Source: Hymenobacter terrenus (lineage in GTDB: Bacteria; Bacteroidota; Bacteroidia; Cytophagales; Hymenobacteraceae). From it: a stretch of DNA of 64,000 nucleotides. The translations under genes and the position numbers were made by a program. Below, one piece after another: positions 25,831 to 38,764 of this stretch (position 1 is its first letter; each line of letters opens with the position of its first letter). The stretch covers positions 393,241-457,240 of the forward strand of contig NZ_LATM01000001.1 of the NCBI RefSeq assembly GCF_000972495.1, given 5' to 3'. Under the pieces are notes generated by a model. The model saw only the letters and a program-made list of their open reading frames with translations. It did not search any database and was not told the DNA's origin.

Positions 25831-27054
25831 ATGGAACAAGCCCAAATCATCGCGTTGCTGCACCAAACAGCTCCGGCCCTGGTCAGCAACGGTGACCAGC
25901 TCACGCGTGCATTTTACCAACACCTGTTTGCGCAGCACCCCGAGCTGCAGCACACCTTTAACATGGCCAACCAGACCAGCGGCAAGCAGGCCCGCAGCTT
26001 GTTTGATGCCATCGTTCTGTTTGTTACCAAGTTCGACCAGCTCGAAACCCTGGGCCCCGACGCCCGGCGCATCGCGGCCAAGCACACCAGCCTGGATATT
26101 CAGCCTGAACACTACCCTTTGGTGGGTGCCAGCCTGCTAGCCACCATTCGCGACACGCTGGGACCAGCCGCCACCCCCGACGTAATGTTGGCCTGGGAAC
26201 TAGCTTATGGCCGCATCGCGCAGGTGCTGATGGGGGTGGAAGCCGCTACTTATGAGCAGCAGCAAACGCAACCCGGTGGCTGGCGCGGGTTTAAGCCGTT
26301 TGTGGTGGCCGAGGTAGCGGTCGAATGCGAGGGCATCCGCTCGTTTTACCTGGTACCGGCCCACGGACAGGACCTGCCGACCTACCAGCCGGGGCAGTTC
26401 ATCAGCGTATCGGTACAACTCCCCGACCATCCGTTCCGGCAGCTGCGCCAGTATAGCCTCTCCGACGCCCCCGGCAAGCCCTACTACCGCATCACGGTGA
26501 AGCGCGAGGAAGAACGGCCCGGCCTGGCTCCGGCTGGCCTGATTTCCAACTACCTGCATGCGACGCTGAACGCAGGTGACACGCTAATGGTGCATGCGCC
26601 AAGCGGCGAATTTTACCTCGACACTGCGGCGCAAACGCCAGTTGTCCTGCTGGCAGGTGGCGTCGGCATCACCCCGCTCATGGCCATGACCGAACACTCT
26701 TTGCAGACCAACCCGACCCGCCGCCTGGTGCTCATCCACGCCGTGCGCGATGCGCGCAATCAGGCCTTTAGCGCCCGCTTGGCTGCCCTAGCCGCGGCGC
26801 ACCCCAGCTTCCGGACCTTCACCCTCTTCGGCGCGCCGAACGCACAGCCGGCTTGGCCAGGCCCATTTGCCATCGGTTTATTGAGCACCGAACACCTCGA
26901 CACCTGGCTTGGTGCGGAAGACGAGCCGGCGGACTATTACTGCTGCGGGCCGACCGGCTTTATGCAGCACGTCCAGCAACTACTGAAAGCGCGCGGGGTT
27001 GCCAACTGCCACTTCGAGGTGTTCGGGCCTACGCAAGCCGAGCAGTTGCGGTAG
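25831..27054 (+). CDS. hmp: Flavohemoglobin, nitric oxide dioxygenase
   Basis: The 407-residue protein converts NO and O2 to nitrate using NAD(P)H. The globin domain (1-about 140) has the canonical residues Tyr29 (B10), Gln53 (E7) and proximal His85 in AAKHTSLDIQPEHY. The FAD-binding domain (about 150-260) has RQYSLSD, and the NAD(P)-binding domain has LLAGGVGITPLMAM and CCGPTGFM, ending with the FEVFGP motif. Length and domain order match Hmp. It stands alone behind a 269-bp spacer with an inverted repeat. Confidence 0.95.
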   Translation: MEQAQIIALLHQTAPALVSNGDQLTRAFYQHLFAQHPELQHTFNMANQTSGKQARSLFDAIVLFVTKFDQLETLGPDARRIAAKHTSLDIQPEHYPLVGASLLATIRDTLGPAATPDVMLAWELAYGRIAQVLMGVEAATYEQQQTQPGGWRGFKPFVVAEVAVECEGIRSFYLVPAHGQDLPTYQPGQFISVSVQLPDHPFRQLRQYSLSDAPGKPYYRITVKREEERPGLAPAGLISNYLHATLNAGDTLMVHAPSGEFYLDTAAQTPVVLLAGGVGITPLMAMTEHSLQTNPTRRLVLIHAVRDARNQAFSARLAALAAAHPSFRTFTLFGAPNAQPAWPGPFAIGLLSTEHLDTWLGAEDEPADYYCCGPTGFMQHVQQLLKARGVANCHFEVFGPTQAEQLR

Positions 27055-27149
27055 CTGGGTTATCAGCTCGAAGCATCAAGTTCTGAGCTATGCAAAGCAA
27101 TTAAGCCGTAGCGCGAGCTGCAGAATGGCACACAGCTCTCAGCGCCAGC

Positions 27150-28088
27150 CTACAACGTCACAATAACTTTACCCTGCGTTTTGCCGGCCTCGACTTGGCG
27201 AAGGGCATCGGGAAGCTGGGCAAATGGCAGCGTTAGGGAGACGTGCGAGCGGAGGCGGCCGTCAGCCAGCCGCTCGGCGATGGCCGTCTGGTCTTGGCCA
27301 TTGGAGGCCACCAGCAAGGCCTGCGCCTCGATACCGATGGTCTGGGCGCGCTCAGTGAGTTCGGGGGTCAGGCCGCCTATGATGCTGATGAGGCTACCGC
27401 CGGGCTTCACCACCTCCAGCGAGCGTGCCAGGTTATCGCCGACGATGGATTCAATGACCAGGTCCACCGGGGCCACCACGCCTTCGAAGCGCACCTGGGT
27501 ATAGTCCACGTGCTCGTCGGCTCCGAGTGCCAGCACAAAGTCGCGCTTGGCGGCCGAAGAGGTGGCGATGACATAGGCCCCCAACTCCTTGGCCAGCTGC
27601 ACAGCGTAGTGGCCCACGCCCCCGGCGGCGGCGTGAATCAACACCCGCTGGCCGGGCCGTAAACCGGCTTTCGCCAGCACTTGCCAGGCAGTGAGCGCTG
27701 CCAGCGTGGCCGCGGCGGCATCTTCGTGGCGCACACTGGCGGGCTTGTGGGCCAGGTGGCTGGCCGGCGCCGCGACGTACTCGGCGTAGGCGCGGCCGTG
27801 GCCGGGAAAATTAACCATTCCGAAGACTTCATCACCGGGCTGAAACGTGGTGACCCCAGCGCCTACCTGCGTTACTTCGCCCGAAATATCCCAACCGAGA
27901 ATCAGGGGTGAATGCTGCTTGATAGCACCATAAACAGCTGTTCCGTAGCTGGTTTTAAAATCAACCGGATTGAGACTAAGAGCCTTGGTTCGCACCAGTA
28001 CTTCATCTGGGCCGATGGTGGGTGTGGGTACTTCGGTGAGGTGTAAGGCCGCCGGACCGGTGGTATCCGTGAGCGTGTAAGCTTGCAT
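27150..28088 (-). CDS. NADPH-dependent quinone oxidoreductase-like MDR enzyme
   Basis: This is a 312-residue zinc-independent medium-chain dehydrogenase/reductase of the quinone oxidoreductase group. The N-terminal GroES-like domain contains PVDFKTSYG. The nucleotide loop is HAAAGGVGHYAVQLAKELGA, and the C-terminus is QGKVIVTL. The structural and catalytic zinc cysteines of alcohol dehydrogenases are absent. I use the ATG at 28088 (MQAYTLTDTT), since the upstream extension to 28160 is not family-like. It is divergent from an AraC-type regulator across 173 bp, which probably activates it. Confidence 0.9.
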   Translation of the reverse strand: MQAYTLTDTTGPAALHLTEVPTPTIGPDEVLVRTKALSLNPVDFKTSYGTAVYGAIKQHSPLILGWDISGEVTQVGAGVTTFQPGDEVFGMVNFPGHGRAYAEYVAAPASHLAHKPASVRHEDAAAATLAALTAWQVLAKAGLRPGQRVLIHAAAGGVGHYAVQLAKELGAYVIATSSAAKRDFVLALGADEHVDYTQVRFEGVVAPVDLVIESIVGDNLARSLEVVKPGGSLISIIGGLTPELTERAQTIGIEAQALLVASNGQDQTAIAERLADGRLRSHVSLTLPFAQLPDALRQVEAGKTQGKVIVTL

Positions 28089-28261
28089 AAGGAAAAGTTG
28101 TGGGTAATTGAACGGGGCAAAGGTGGACGGGGCTGCCAGCGGGTTTGTGGTATGCAACAAGGATAATGCGGTATGAGCAGAGGAAAATCCGTGTTTTTGA
28201 CCGTTTTGCTAGTCACAATTAGCTACTATTGCCTAGAAACCGGCTTCATCATCCCAGTATC

Positions 28262-29155
28262 ATGCAAGTAGAACAAGCCCATATGCCATTTGAGCTAACG
28301 GTGCTGGAAACGTCTCAGTGGATGCAACGCCCCCACCAGCACAATTTTTTTGAGTTGGTTTTCATCGAAGAAGGTGAAGGGTTGCAGTGCATCAACCACC
28401 GGCAGTTTCCTTACCAACGGGAAAGTATCTTTCTGCTGCCACCGCTCGATTGCCACTCCTTTGAGGTGACGACGCCCACGCGGTTCGTGTTTCTGCGCTT
28501 CACCAACCAGGTATTTGCCCAGCGCCACGGCGGCGATTTGGATTTCAAGGACTGGTTTCAGAAGCTGTCCTACGTCCTGATAAACTACAACAAGATGCCC
28601 GGCGACGTGGTCGGCTCCGCCCGCGACAAGCAGCACCTGCTGCACTGCCTGCAGCTCATCCGCGATGAGCACGCCCACAGCGACTCATTTTCGCCCACGC
28701 TCATTCAAACCGCGCTCGTGACCATCCTCAACCTGCTCACGCGCCATATTGAAGCCACCTTGCTCAGGGCCCCCACCGGCGCCGATGCGCACAGCCGCCG
28801 CTTTCTGCACGTGCTCAACCATATCCAACATTTTCTGTTCGATAATGCGCAGCTACGGGTGGCCGCACTAGCCGCCCAGGCGGGCACGTCAGCCACCTAC
28901 TTCAGCGAATATTTCCGCAGCCACGCCGGCGAGTCGCTCCAAACCTACATCACCAAGTCGCGCCTGAAAGTAGCCGAAGCCCGCCTGCTCAATTCCGATA
29001 ACAGCGCCAAGGAAATCGCCTACGAGTTGGGCTTCACCGACACCAGCCACCTCTCACGCACCTTCAAGAAGTACTACGGCTGCACCATTCAGGAATTTAG
29101 AAAGCGTAGCACCTTTTCCCTGCTCAGCGGCAAAAGCTGCGTCACTAACACCTAG
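28262..29155 (+). CDS. AraC-family transcriptional regulator
   Basis: The 297-residue protein has a cupin sensing domain (RPHQHNFFELVFIEEGEG, and LLPPLDCHSFEV). The C-terminal AraC domain has AALAAQAGTSATYFSEYFR and the second helix-turn-helix SAKEIAYELGFTDTSHLSR. I use the ATG at 28262; an in-frame TTG at 28229 is possible. It is divergent from the MDR oxidoreductase, its likely target, and convergent with the superoxide dismutase gene. Confidence 0.9.
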   Translation: MQVEQAHMPFELTVLETSQWMQRPHQHNFFELVFIEEGEGLQCINHRQFPYQRESIFLLPPLDCHSFEVTTPTRFVFLRFTNQVFAQRHGGDLDFKDWFQKLSYVLINYNKMPGDVVGSARDKQHLLHCLQLIRDEHAHSDSFSPTLIQTALVTILNLLTRHIEATLLRAPTGADAHSRRFLHVLNHIQHFLFDNAQLRVAALAAQAGTSATYFSEYFRSHAGESLQTYITKSRLKVAEARLLNSDNSAKEIAYELGFTDTSHLSRTFKKYYGCTIQEFRKRSTFSLLSGKSCVTNT

Positions 29156-29304
29156 TTTATAAAAAACAGTTTATCAGCGCATAGAATCTGTTTACACAAA
29201 GCTGAGCATGAATATAATTCCCGCAGATTAGGATGCGGTTAATATCCGGACAACGCCTTTTTTCAGGGCCGTGCCCGGCAAAGTCACTGCACCGGGAAAC
29301 GCAA

Positions 29305-29342
29305 AATCCCTGAGCACGTCCGTTACGACATACTCAGGGATT
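29305..29342. terminator. Bidirectional hairpin terminator
   Basis: A 10-bp perfect stem (AATCCCTGAG at 29305-29314 and CTCAGGGATT at 29333-29342) sits between the convergent AraC and superoxide dismutase genes. It has no long T-run. Confidence 0.6.
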
Positions 29343-29363
29343 GGCGGGTGAAGCTATGGGCGC

Positions 29364-30113
<750 letters not shown>

Positions 30114-30308
30114 AAAATAGGAGGGTAAAGGAAAACCAGTAAAGTGGAGGGGGCAAGATACTAGCTGGCGCGGCTTTTCACCCGTGAAGCTCCCTATACC
30201 TCGTTACCGCCAGCCCGGCCGATACCGATGGAAAGTGCTGCGCCTGGCGCTGAGACAGGGCTAGGTCGAATAAGACTGCGGGTGGCCGCGACCGGTTCAA
30301 ACAAGGGA

Positions 30309-32921
<2,613 letters not shown>

Positions 32922-33421
32922 GGCGTAAGAAAGGATAAGGGTTGAAGAAAAACAGTGGTAGTTTCGGTAGATTATGCGCTTTCTACTGCCCGCAATCTAA
33001 CTCATTTAAGCACAAAAAAACCAGTCCATAGCGGCTGTTTTTCTCATAACTACCCCGCCAAGGTGCAAATCGTCATCCGCTTGGCGTCTTGCCGCAAGTC
33101 TTCAGTGTGGAGCTATTCAAGGGTTGTCACCAATTGAAATTCTCTCCAATTTGGCTGCATCGACCAAGACAGGTTCTTGTTTTTCAATCTTTTATTTACC
33201 ACTAGTGTTGATGCTTCTGCTGGTTGCCAGCTACTGTCAAGGGCACCGGTTCGTACGCTGACCAGTTCTGCATAATAAGGCAAAAAGTCAATAGCAGCAC
33301 GACCGGCACAAGATTATGGCAACTGCTTTTAAGTGGTCAGCCATAAACAACCGTATGTAAGTCATTATGCTTCGCTCTGCTCTGCATAGTTCATTTGATG
33401 CAGTGCTTTCCGCTGGGCTAC
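32922..33421. other. 500-bp intergenic stretch, no gene recognised
   Basis: This is AT-richer than the neighbours. It must contain the promoter of the TonB receptor gene and the 3' region of the LysR gene. No open frame with recognisable content was found. Confidence 0.4.
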
Positions 33422-34312
33422 TTAACCAGCTAAAACCTGGGCCCGAATGGCGGCTACGAACGCCGTTACCACGTCGTCTTCGCTGCCCAGGTACACGGCC
33501 TGCCACTGTCGCCGAGCCTCGGCGCAGGCTAGTGGCAGTGCTACCAGCTGTCCGGACCGCACATACGGAGCGGCCGCCCACCGCGCTAGTATCGTGAAGC
33601 CCAGGGCAGCTTTCACCATTTCCATAATAGCCTCCGTGCGTTGAACGCGGCTCACGTGGCGGGGTCGCACCTGCGCCGCCCCGAAGAAATCACGCAGGGC
33701 CCAGCTTTCCGCGTCGGGCACGTCGTAGCCGATGTACTCTTCGCCAGCCAAGTCGGCGGGCGTGAGCGGGCGCGGGTGTTGGGCCAGCGGGTGCCCCGGC
33801 GCCAACAAGGCGACCAAATCGTCTTCAAACAGCGGATGCAGCGTGCTTGGAGCCACCCCCGGCGTTTGCGTGACGATAGCCAAATCGATGCGCCCCGCCT
33901 GCAGCCAGGCCAGCGGCTGCCGGGTAGCTTCCGCCACAATGTGGACCCGCACCTGCGGGTGGGTCTGCCGAAACTGGTGAATGATGGCCGGCAGCCAGTG
34001 GTAGCAGGTGTAGCATTGGGTGCTCAGGCGCAGGTTGCGCGTCAGGCCCTGCCGCAAGGCCTGAATATCGGCATCGAGGCGTTGCAGTTCCGGCAGTACC
34101 CGCTCGGCGCTGCGGACGAGCGTGCGCCCCGCCTCAGTGGGCACCAATTGGCGGTTGCGGCGCTCAAACAGCTTCAGGCCTAAGGCCGCTTCCAAGTCGC
34201 GGAGCTGGTGGCTCAGCGCAGATTGGGTGAGGTGGAGGCGCGCGGCGGCGCGGGTCAGGGAGCCTTCCTCAACAATGTATGCCACCAGTTGGAGCTGTTG
34301 GGAGCTAACCAT
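33422..34312 (-). CDS. LysR-family transcriptional regulator
   Basis: The 296-residue protein has an N-terminal winged helix (about 3-62) with the LysR signature GSLTRAAARLHLTQSALSHQ and the dimer-helix entry FERRNRQLVPTEAG. The periplasmic-binding-like effector domain follows (about 90-290). The overall shape and the signature resemble MetR-type regulators, but the inducer is unknown. It is divergent from the DinB gene at 34438, a plausible target. Confidence 0.92.
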   Translation of the reverse strand: MVSSQQLQLVAYIVEEGSLTRAAARLHLTQSALSHQLRDLEAALGLKLFERRNRQLVPTEAGRTLVRSAERVLPELQRLDADIQALRQGLTRNLRLSTQCYTCYHWLPAIIHQFRQTHPQVRVHIVAEATRQPLAWLQAGRIDLAIVTQTPGVAPSTLHPLFEDDLVALLAPGHPLAQHPRPLTPADLAGEEYIGYDVPDAESWALRDFFGAAQVRPRHVSRVQRTEAIMEMVKAALGFTILARWAAAPYVRSGQLVALPLACAEARRQWQAVYLGSEDDVVTAFVAAIRAQVLAG

Positions 34313-34437
34313 GCATGAGCTTTTCTAATGAGTTGAGCGAAATTAATTCATTTTTATCCCACCGATGGGACGTTGACCTTTGTCCAGTCATTTTATCGCT
34401 GTATTGGCACCTCAACCATTATTTCCTGAACCAACCC

Positions 34438-34989
34438 ATGCCTGCTTATCCCAACGCTACCCTGTACGCCCGCCACGACCACGCCTTGCTGCTACAAATC
34501 TATCTGGAAGGTCCGGCCCGCCTTCGTCAGTCTTTGGCCGGGTGCTCCGAAGCCGATTTGAAAGCCCGTCCTCTGCCGGGCAAGTGGTCCATCCAGGAAA
34601 TTATATTGCATGTAGTCGATGCCGAAACGCTAGGCGCCACGCGCATCCGGCAGATTTTTACTCAACGCCACCGCCCACTGGCCTTTTACGACCCCAGCGT
34701 GTGGGCCGATGAGCTGCACTACCAAGACGCAGACGCGGCCACCCTGGAAAATAGTCTGCGCTTATTCGAGCTGCTGCGGGAGCTAACGGCCCCCATTTTC
34801 CAGCGAGCCACACCTGCCGATTGGCAGAAAGCCGGGCTCCACCCGGAACGGGGCGAAATCACACTGCGCCAGGCGTTGGAGCTGTACGCCGACCATAGCG
34901 AGCGGCACTTGGGCCAGATTCTGGAGCGGCGCCAGCTGCTGGGATGTCCGCTCGACCTGCCCTTGCTTCTCCCCGAACGGCTGTATTAG
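34438..34989 (+). CDS. DinB superfamily protein
   Basis: The 183-residue protein is a four-helix DinB-like bundle. The core motif is KWSIQEIILHVVDAE near residues 48-62, and the C-terminal helix has the histidine pair in LYADHSERHLGQI. These histidines form the metal site of the family. The substrate is unknown. I use the ATG at 34438 (MPAYPNATLYARHD); the frame is open upstream to 34315, but that portion is not family-like. It is divergent from the LysR regulator and 55 bp upstream of a MOSC gene. Confidence 0.85.
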   Translation: MPAYPNATLYARHDHALLLQIYLEGPARLRQSLAGCSEADLKARPLPGKWSIQEIILHVVDAETLGATRIRQIFTQRHRPLAFYDPSVWADELHYQDADAATLENSLRLFELLRELTAPIFQRATPADWQKAGLHPERGEITLRQALELYADHSERHLGQILERRQLLGCPLDLPLLLPERLY

Positions 34990-35044
34990 CCATTTTTTGC
35001 CACGGCGATGGTACGCCACCATTAGCTGTTTACTTTGGGGACCT

Positions 35045-35701
35045 ATGCAAATTCTATCCGTAAATATTGGCCTGCCACAACAGTACACTTGGCGCGGCAA
35101 ATCCATCGAAACCAGCATTTTTAAAGCGCCGACGACGGACCTCGTCGCCGTACACCCGGAACACCTGGCCGGCTATGGGCAGGCCGACCTGCGCGTGCAC
35201 GGCGGGCCAGACAAAGCCGTTTACTCCTATCCTACTGAGCACTACGGGTATTGGGCGCCCTACATTCCGGCGGCACTGCTGACCCCGGGCGCATTCGGCG
35301 AAAATCTGACCACACAGGGCTTGCTGGAAAGCGAAGTGCGGGTGGGCGACTGCTTCCGGGCGGGCACGGCGGTGCTCATTGCCGTGCAGCCCCGGATGCC
35401 CTGCTTCAAGCTGGGCCTGCGCCTCAACGATGAACACTTGGTAAAGCGTTTTTTAGAAGCCCGGCGCAGTGGCATCTACTTTCGGGTGGTGCAAACCGGA
35501 ACTCTGCGAGCCGGCGATGCGCTGACGCTGGTACAGCCGGCGACCCATGCCGTCACCATTCAGCAGGTTGTTGAGGCGTACTATGCCCATGCTTCGGAAA
35601 AAGATGCCGCCTTGCTCCGCACCATAGTAGAAGTGCGGGAGCTGCCAACTTCCCTAAAAAGCCAGTTTCGAACCATGCTGGCTGCGACCGAGCTAGGCTA
35701 G
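35045..35701 (+). CDS. MOSC-domain protein (YiiM-like)
   Basis: The 218-residue protein contains the MOSC beta-domain. Its sequence KAVYSYPTEHYGYW is followed by GAFGENLTTQGLLES, matching the family's GxxGENL motif, and then VQPRMPCFKL, holding the conserved PCxKL cysteine that binds the molybdenum cofactor in MOSC enzymes. YiiM-like proteins reduce N-hydroxylated compounds such as 6-N-hydroxylaminopurine. The short C-terminal helical region is also present. I use the ATG at 35045; an upstream frame start at 34997 is less likely. Confidence 0.92.
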   Translation: MQILSVNIGLPQQYTWRGKSIETSIFKAPTTDLVAVHPEHLAGYGQADLRVHGGPDKAVYSYPTEHYGYWAPYIPAALLTPGAFGENLTTQGLLESEVRVGDCFRAGTAVLIAVQPRMPCFKLGLRLNDEHLVKRFLEARRSGIYFRVVQTGTLRAGDALTLVQPATHAVTIQQVVEAYYAHASEKDAALLRTIVEVRELPTSLKSQFRTMLAATELG

Positions 35702-35864
35702 GGGCTAGGGCTGGTTAGAGACTACTGTAAACAGGATTTTATATTGAGCCGCACCCCGCTTCCTGGCCGCGGCTTTGTTGTTTGTCAGCACTATATAAAG
35801 GCCTCCGTGGGGGGTGATGCAACACCAGCGAAAAATACTTACCCTGCCAACCAACCTTTAGCCG

Positions 35865-36248
35865 TTGGCCTTGCACTTTAGGACAAATAACCGCTTCGTG
35901 CCCGACCCGTCACCTCACTTGCCTTCGGAATACCAGCACCTGCTGACCGCCTGCATGGCCCAGGCTCGTCAAGCACAATATTGGCACCATGATAATTGTA
36001 ATATCCCTGTATATCCATTAAATCAGCGGGGTTTGCGCGGCCGCAACGTGGCTCTCGCGCAGCGCCAGGGGATTATCAGTGCATACTGCTCTTCGTTGCT
36101 GAAGGTGTACCGGCCAGATGAATTCGGGCCCCAGTGCCAGCCGCTGCTGGCATTCGAAACGCGAAAACAACCGCGACACGAGTATACCCGGCTCATTATC
36201 CCGCAGGCCACACTTCCCCGCGAACTGGCTCAACTTCTTACCTCATGA
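35865..36248 (+). CDS. Hypothetical protein, first gene of an envelope operon
   Basis: A 127-residue basic protein of unknown family with no signal peptide or membrane segment (LPSEYQHLLTACMAQARQAQ; C-terminus IPQATLPRELAQLLTS). The start is uncertain: TTG at 35865, or GTG at 35898. The frame is supported mainly by its stop, which overlaps the ATG of the next gene (ATGA at 36245-36248), a sign of translational coupling. Confidence 0.5.
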   Translation: MALHFRTNNRFVPDPSPHLPSEYQHLLTACMAQARQAQYWHHDNCNIPVYPLNQRGLRGRNVALAQRQGIISAYCSSLLKVYRPDEFGPQCQPLLAFETRKQPRHEYTRLIIPQATLPRELAQLLTS

Positions 36249-37174
36249 TATTTTTCATCACTTCGCCCCGGCTCTGGCGGTGGGTGGGCCTGTTGGTCGC
36301 GCTGCTAGGACTGCTGCCCACCGCGTGGGCGCAGCGCAAGGTGCAGGTCGTGACCCGCACCCTGGAACAAAGCTGGAACTGTCCGCCGGGCATGACGGTG
36401 CGCATCCGGGCCGAGAAGGCTAATGTGCAAGTACGGGCCTGGGACCGGCCTACCGTGCAGGTAACGCTCCGCCTCAGCGCCCGGCACGCCGACCGCGCCG
36501 TGGCCGAGCAGGACCTGCCCGTGGCCAAATATCGCCTCCAAAAAAACGGCAATGCCTTGGACTTGATCAACTTCTACACGCTGGCCGAAGATGCACCAGC
36601 CGTGCGCAGCGACCTCCGCGCCGAATACACCGTGTTCATGCCGGCCGGTAATACCCTGCAGGTGGCAAACGCATACGGGCAGACTGACCTGACCGACCTC
36701 ACGGGCGAACAAACGGTCGACCAGAGCTTTGGGCAGATTCACTTGCGCAACCTGAGTGGTACGCTGGGCGTCACGGCCCGCTACGCCGACCTGACAGGCA
36801 TCAACCTGCAAGCCGACTTCACATGTGAGGCCAACCGGTCGGCGGTGCAGTTGCTGGGGCTGGGGGGCAGTTCCTTGATTCGCAACTACTACGGCAGCGT
36901 TCACCTGCAGGCCACGGCGGCCGTGCGTAAGCTCCGGGTCGAGACTAACCGCACGGAAGTGGTGGTGAGCGTGCCGCAGCCCGAGCTATTTGGGTACGAG
37001 CTAAGTGTGCAGCAGGGGCTCCTGACCGTGCCCCCGGCCTTTGCCGATGCCCGCAAGGGCAACAGCAACCACGCCTCGCTCACGGTGAAAACCCGCCCGC
37101 CGCGGCCGGTCCTGCATGTCAGCGCTACTTACGCGCCACTCACATTTCAAACCCAGCCGCTTGCCCAACTCTAA
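36245..37174 (+). CDS. Exported adhesin-like (DUF4097-type) protein
   Basis: The 309-residue protein starts with a Sec signal peptide (MIFFITSPRLWRWVGLLVAL, ending near TAWAQ). The mature part consists of repeated short beta-strands typical of DUF4097-type right-handed helical proteins: VRIRAEKANVQVRAWDRPTV, then a run including NAYGQTDLTDLTGEQTVDQS and SVHLQATAAVRKLRVETNRT. Function is unknown; the family is periplasmic or surface-exposed. It overlaps the preceding gene by 4 bp and is followed 19 bp later by an outer-membrane protein gene, so the three form one operon. Confidence 0.75.
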   Translation: MIFFITSPRLWRWVGLLVALLGLLPTAWAQRKVQVVTRTLEQSWNCPPGMTVRIRAEKANVQVRAWDRPTVQVTLRLSARHADRAVAEQDLPVAKYRLQKNGNALDLINFYTLAEDAPAVRSDLRAEYTVFMPAGNTLQVANAYGQTDLTDLTGEQTVDQSFGQIHLRNLSGTLGVTARYADLTGINLQADFTCEANRSAVQLLGLGGSSLIRNYYGSVHLQATAAVRKLRVETNRTEVVVSVPQPELFGYELSVQQGLLTVPPAFADARKGNSNHASLTVKTRPPRPVLHVSATYAPLTFQTQPLAQL

Positions 37175-37193
37175 CTCTTCGCTGCTCTTCACA

Positions 37194-38597
37194 GTGTCTC
37201 ACGCCTTCTTCTTTCGCAACTTTCTGTATTTACCCGGGCTGTATTTGCTCGGCACCGGCCTGCTAGCCGCTCCTGCCGCGGCCCAAACCCCCACCGACAC
37301 GACGCACATCAGCTACGGTGAGGAAGTGAGCCCCCCGCCCACGGCCCCCACGCCGCTACGCGTGGCCCGCGAAGAGCGCCATCTGTGGAAACTGGGCTTG
37401 AATAACTTCTCACTGCAAACCTCCATTCCAACTACGGATGATCAGGCTGACTATTTCCGTTACGGTGTGCATGTGCTCTACGAGCGAAAGCTCAACCGGC
37501 CGGCTTGGTCGATACTGGGCGAGGTGAGCCCTGCTATAACCCAGTACAGCGCTGCTATTGGCAACTCGGGTTCGGAAACCCGCTTTGGGGTGCGGACTCA
37601 GGTAGCGGGCCGCTACTATCACAACCTGGAGCGGCGCCTGCGGCTCGGGCGTAGCGGCGGTTTCTCAGGCAATTATATCTCACTGGCACTGGGGGCCGGC
37701 CTGGGCAGCCGCGCACGCGAAACACCCTTTTACTACGCCCCCCCCAACGGAAAGTGGGCGCAGGTGGACGCGGCTCTGCTCTACGGCCTGCAACGCCGCC
37801 TGGGTAGGCGCGGCTTCATCGATGTCAACCTGGGCGTCGGTAGTCTCGTGTCGTCGGATGTGAGCGACCTGGGGTTGAACGGTAGCCTGCGCGTGGGGCT
37901 GTTGCTGGGGGCGGCGCCCCCGGCGTCTGCGGGCCCTCACGAGCAGCTAATGCTGGCCGCAGAGGACGATGGCCGCCGGCCCAGATACTACGTTGGAGTA
38001 CTAGCAGGCAGCTATACTTACCGAATACACTACCCGACGAGCAACCCATACCGCAGCCCCCGGTCTAGCTTCGGTCGAGGTTTTGGAGTGTATAACGATG
38101 TTTTGGACTTTGGTGGCTACTATGCCGGCTACTACCTCAAACCCCGCCTGGCAGTGCAAGTGAGCGTATTGCAAGCTTCAAGTTTCTCGGGTAGCGGCGT
38201 AAGTACTTTCACTAGCTTCTCAAACAATAGCACTTCCGAAGAGCACTGGACGGTGCCAGTGCTACTACGCTACTCGCTCACGCGCAATTTTCGGCAGCGA
38301 GTACAGTTCGACGCGTTGAGTGGGCTAGTACCCGTGTGGTCATCAATTGAATTTTACGAGCAGGAGACACTGATTGGTAGTGGACAAACTATCAATGAGT
38401 ACAACTTTAAGCGGCGCACGTTTAATGCGCATGCCGCATTTGGCGTTAATATAAGTTACGGCATGGGTCGCCGCCGCCGCGTGCTAATCAATACCGAATT
38501 CCTTGTTGCCAAGGACCTGCGCACCGGCTTTCAGGGCGACAAGGAGGTACAGAGTGGCGGCGGCTTGGGGCTGTCCTATCGCTTCCACTACCGGTAG
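37194..38597 (+). CDS. Outer-membrane beta-barrel-like protein, function unknown
   Basis: The 467-residue protein begins at GTG 37194, 19 bp after the preceding gene, followed by a signal peptide (SHAFFFRNFLYLPGLYLLGT, to PAAAQTP). The mature portion alternates hydrophobic and polar residues with many aromatic strand ends (GVHVLYERKLNRPAWSILGE; GGYYAGYYLKPRLAVQVSVL), the pattern of an outer-membrane barrel. It ends in an aromatic-terminated strand (LGLSYRFHYR). It forms an operon with the DUF4097-like gene. Confidence 0.72.
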   Translation: MSHAFFFRNFLYLPGLYLLGTGLLAAPAAAQTPTDTTHISYGEEVSPPPTAPTPLRVAREERHLWKLGLNNFSLQTSIPTTDDQADYFRYGVHVLYERKLNRPAWSILGEVSPAITQYSAAIGNSGSETRFGVRTQVAGRYYHNLERRLRLGRSGGFSGNYISLALGAGLGSRARETPFYYAPPNGKWAQVDAALLYGLQRRLGRRGFIDVNLGVGSLVSSDVSDLGLNGSLRVGLLLGAAPPASAGPHEQLMLAAEDDGRRPRYYVGVLAGSYTYRIHYPTSNPYRSPRSSFGRGFGVYNDVLDFGGYYAGYYLKPRLAVQVSVLQASSFSGSGVSTFTSFSNNSTSEEHWTVPVLLRYSLTRNFRQRVQFDALSGLVPVWSSIEFYEQETLIGSGQTINEYNFKRRTFNAHAAFGVNISYGMGRRRRVLINTEFLVAKDLRTGFQGDKEVQSGGGLGLSYRFHYR

Positions 38598-38764
38598 CCG
38601 TCCAGTTCGCGGCCGCGGCGCTGATGAAACCGTTTATATTTGCCGCACTACGGTGATGGATTTCCACCGCGAACCGCCGGAGCCAGGGGCTCTGCGCTGA
38701 TGATTCCTACGGAACGGACGGCCAGGGTGGCCGCGCCGTATAGCTTATCATACCGTTCGCTCCC

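Noticed and set aside
34315..34437. Upstream start for the second DinB protein
   Set aside because: The extension lies in the divergent LysR promoter region and is not family-like.
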